A DNA stretch of 64,000 nucleotides from a virus, in IMG/VR virus record IMGVR_UViG_3300029908_000007, positions 62,001-126,000 of that record. One strand, given 5' to 3'. A program made the translations under genes and the position numbers. A model generated the notes under the pieces. That model was given only the letters and a program-made list of their open reading frames with translations, searched no databases and was not told the origin of the DNA. The first letter of the stretch is position 1; each line of letters starts with the position of its first letter. This document shows, piece by piece, positions 62,554 through 64,000 of this stretch.

Positions 62554-64000
62554 TATCTACCGCCCTGAGGTTGTCTGCTTCTAGACGTGGGATGAAAAAA
62601 AGATCCCTCTTCTTTTTTGACCGGAGTTCTTCCAACTATATCTAGGTTTTCTTTTACAGCTTTATTGAACTTATCTAATCCATCAGCGGCTGGGACTATC
62701 ACATCTTTCAGTCCTCTAAAACTTTCCAATATAGCTTTGGAATCCGCTGCCAAAGCTTTGACCATTTCGTCTTCCGCTCTTCCGGTTTCACCGGGACCTT
62801 CCAACTTTTTCTTTGCCATTTCTTCGAACATATCTGTTCGACCAGCTCCTGCGGGCTGAGTTGTGCCCTTAATAAAAGCTTCCATTTGTTTGCGATTTTT
62901 AGCCATTTCAGGGTATTCTATAGCAGTTACTTTAAACAATTCTTGTTCTTGCTGATTGATTTGGCCACCGACTTCTCCCATTCCTTTAGCACTTAGTGGT
63001 CCCATCATCTGCGCTCTTTTTGCGGCAAGACTCTTAGTTAGTACATCGCCTTGAGGCAAGCGATGAATTGCTCCAGCACCGGCTTTTTGTAATCTACCTA
63101 CAAGATCTTCTGGAGATTTGCCATATTTACGGGATAACTCTTGTACTATGGGATGATCGGCAGATAATTGATCGGCGGGAATCGTAGAAAGCGAAGCTCT
63201 GTCCATTGGGGACATACCTCCAATTACGGAATCCTGAAGCATGCCAGCGGCACGCATGACGCCTTGAGGTCCGGTGTTGGCCGATGTTATCTGATTGAAC
63301 GCCTGATAAGCACCTTGGGCGCCTTGAATGCCTCTGGTAGTGGGTTCCGCCATGAAACCGCCGAAGCGCTTTACAATGTTCTCGATATCTGCTTGATTAC
63401 CGGTTTCACTTCTAGAAATTACCTGAGCCGTGGCGTCTAGGAATTTGCGATTCTCTTCTCTGAATTCGCTGCCATCTAAACCCAGTCTATTGCCTTCGGC
63501 GATCATTTTGACAAATGCCTGAGTAGAAGCTTGTGAACTTCCCAGGGTTTGGGAAAGATTTCCCAGGATTCCACCGGCATTGGTGATATCCATGTTTCTT
63601 GCCGCTTGTAAGCCTGTGACAGAACCTCTGCCCATTCTAGTAGATCCGCCAGCTCCTATGATCTGGCCCGACATCTGGGCCGCCATGTCATCAGTAAATC
63701 CAGCACCAACCGCTCGTTCTCTGAATCCTCCGGGGCCGTGAAAAGTGCTGTAATCCAAACCGAGTTGTCGTTGTGTGGAAAGATAGCCTCCAGCGGCTCC
63801 TCTAAACTGTTCTTGAGCCCTCAATTTCTTGAGCCCTTCGGGACTGGATTTAAGTGCTTCGTATTGTTTGGCTTGTTCTTCTTCGAATTCCTGTCGTAGC
63901 TCCGCCTGGACCATATCCTTTTGGCCTTGATTTCCGAACACACCCATAAGTGATTGTCTTGGCCTGAGAATCGCGGCTAGCGGATTATTCAGCCTACCTT
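62553..64000 (-). CDS. Tape-measure-like protein, C-terminal part (5' partial)
   Basis: 464 residues from the ATG at 63947, helix-rich with a Gly/Ala/Gln composition and ending in a basic tail. The frame continues without a stop to the right edge (17 further codons reading like protein), and there is no ribosome binding site before 63947, so the real start is probably outside the window. Position before hub and spike genes suits a tape measure. It overlaps the hub gene by one nucleotide. Confidence 0.55.
   Translation of the reverse strand, partial: GRLNNPLAAILRPRQSLMGVFGNQGQKDMVQAELRQEFEEEQAKQYEALKSSPEGLKKLRAQEQFRGAAGGYLSTQRQLGLDYSTFHGPGGFRERAVGAGFTDDMAAQMSGQIIGAGGSTRMGRGSVTGLQAARNMDITNAGGILGNLSQTLGSSQASTQAFVKMIAEGNRLGLDGSEFREENRKFLDATAQVISRSETGNQADIENIVKRFGGFMAEPTTRGIQGAQGAYQAFNQITSANTGPQGVMRAAGMLQDSVIGGMSPMDRASLSTIPADQLSADHPIVQELSRKYGKSPEDLVGRLQKAGAGAIHRLPQGDVLTKSLAAKRAQMMGPLSAKGMGEVGGQINQQEQELFKVTAIEYPEMAKNRKQMEAFIKGTTQPAGAGRTDMFEEMAKKKLEGPGETGRAEDEMVKALAADSKAILESFRGLKDVIVPAADGLDKFNKAVKENLDIVGRTPVKKEEGSFFHPTSRSRQPQGGR

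Noticed and set aside
1-64000. Transcription terminators, tRNA genes, CRISPR arrays, attachment sites
   Set aside because: No GC-rich hairpin with a T-tract, no cloverleaf and no spaced repeat array was found by reading. Intergenic gaps are mostly below 60 nt. Weak structures could have been missed without computation.

Overview
This window is part of the genome of a large tailed double-stranded DNA phage with a contractile tail (myovirus type). No capsid, portal, large terminase or integrase gene lies here, and no tRNA, rRNA or CRISPR array was seen. The host cannot be named from the sequence. The early promoters look like ordinary bacterial housekeeping (sigma-70 type) promoters with a very well kept TTGAC -35 element, so a bacterial host RNA polymerase is expected.

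Positions 1 to 33,048 (plus strand) hold the DNA metabolism and early region. It contains an SF2 helicase cut by the left edge, an RNA polymerase sigma factor, an Mre11/SbcD-like nuclease and its Rad50/SbcC-like partner, a RuvC-like resolvase, a metallophosphoesterase resembling phage T5 A1, RNase H, a DnaQ-like proofreading exonuclease and a bacterial-type DNA polymerase III alpha subunit. These are followed by a probable ssDNA-binding protein, a RecA/UvsX-like recombinase, a DnaB-type helicase and an AEP-type primase. Replication therefore joins a bacterial-style replicase to T4-style recombination. Between these genes lie many small genes, often joined by 4-nt ATGA overlaps, several of them cysteine-rich. 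One of them (9355-9567) looks like an Acb2/Tad1-family cyclic-nucleotide sponge, an anti-defence protein. A CYTH-domain protein, two homing endonucleases, a membrane-anchored trypsin-like protease, a secreted subtilase and an HExxH metallopeptidase also sit in this arm.

Positions 33,029 to 64,000 are mainly minus strand and hold the tail module. Reading along the minus strand from the right edge, it has a tape-measure-like protein (cut by the edge), a hub-like protein, a spike-like protein, a CPBP-type membrane protease, a LysM plus gp25-like wedge fusion and a homing endonuclease. Next come a giant 1826-residue baseplate J-like protein, a second wedge-like protein, a tube-like protein, and a run of low-complexity tail-fibre proteins ending in C1q-like domains. 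Three short plus-strand islands interrupt the arm: a zinc-ribbon protein pair, a lytic transglycosylase, and a lipoprotein metallopeptidase pair. Each has its own promoter and overlaps its convergent neighbour at the 3' end.

Two promoter classes are visible. Class A is TTGAC(A/T), 17-18 bp, TAnnnT, in front of early genes. In five cases the -10 ends only 6-7 nt before the start codon, which predicts leaderless mRNAs. Class B is an AT-rich TATGATATA-type box without a -35. It precedes the sigma gene itself and many tail genes, and once forms a perfect 19-bp palindrome between divergent genes. The sigma factor stops inside region 4, the part that normally reads the -35, which fits recognition of class B. 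A short GCAATCTTTA element recurs in leaders of late genes.
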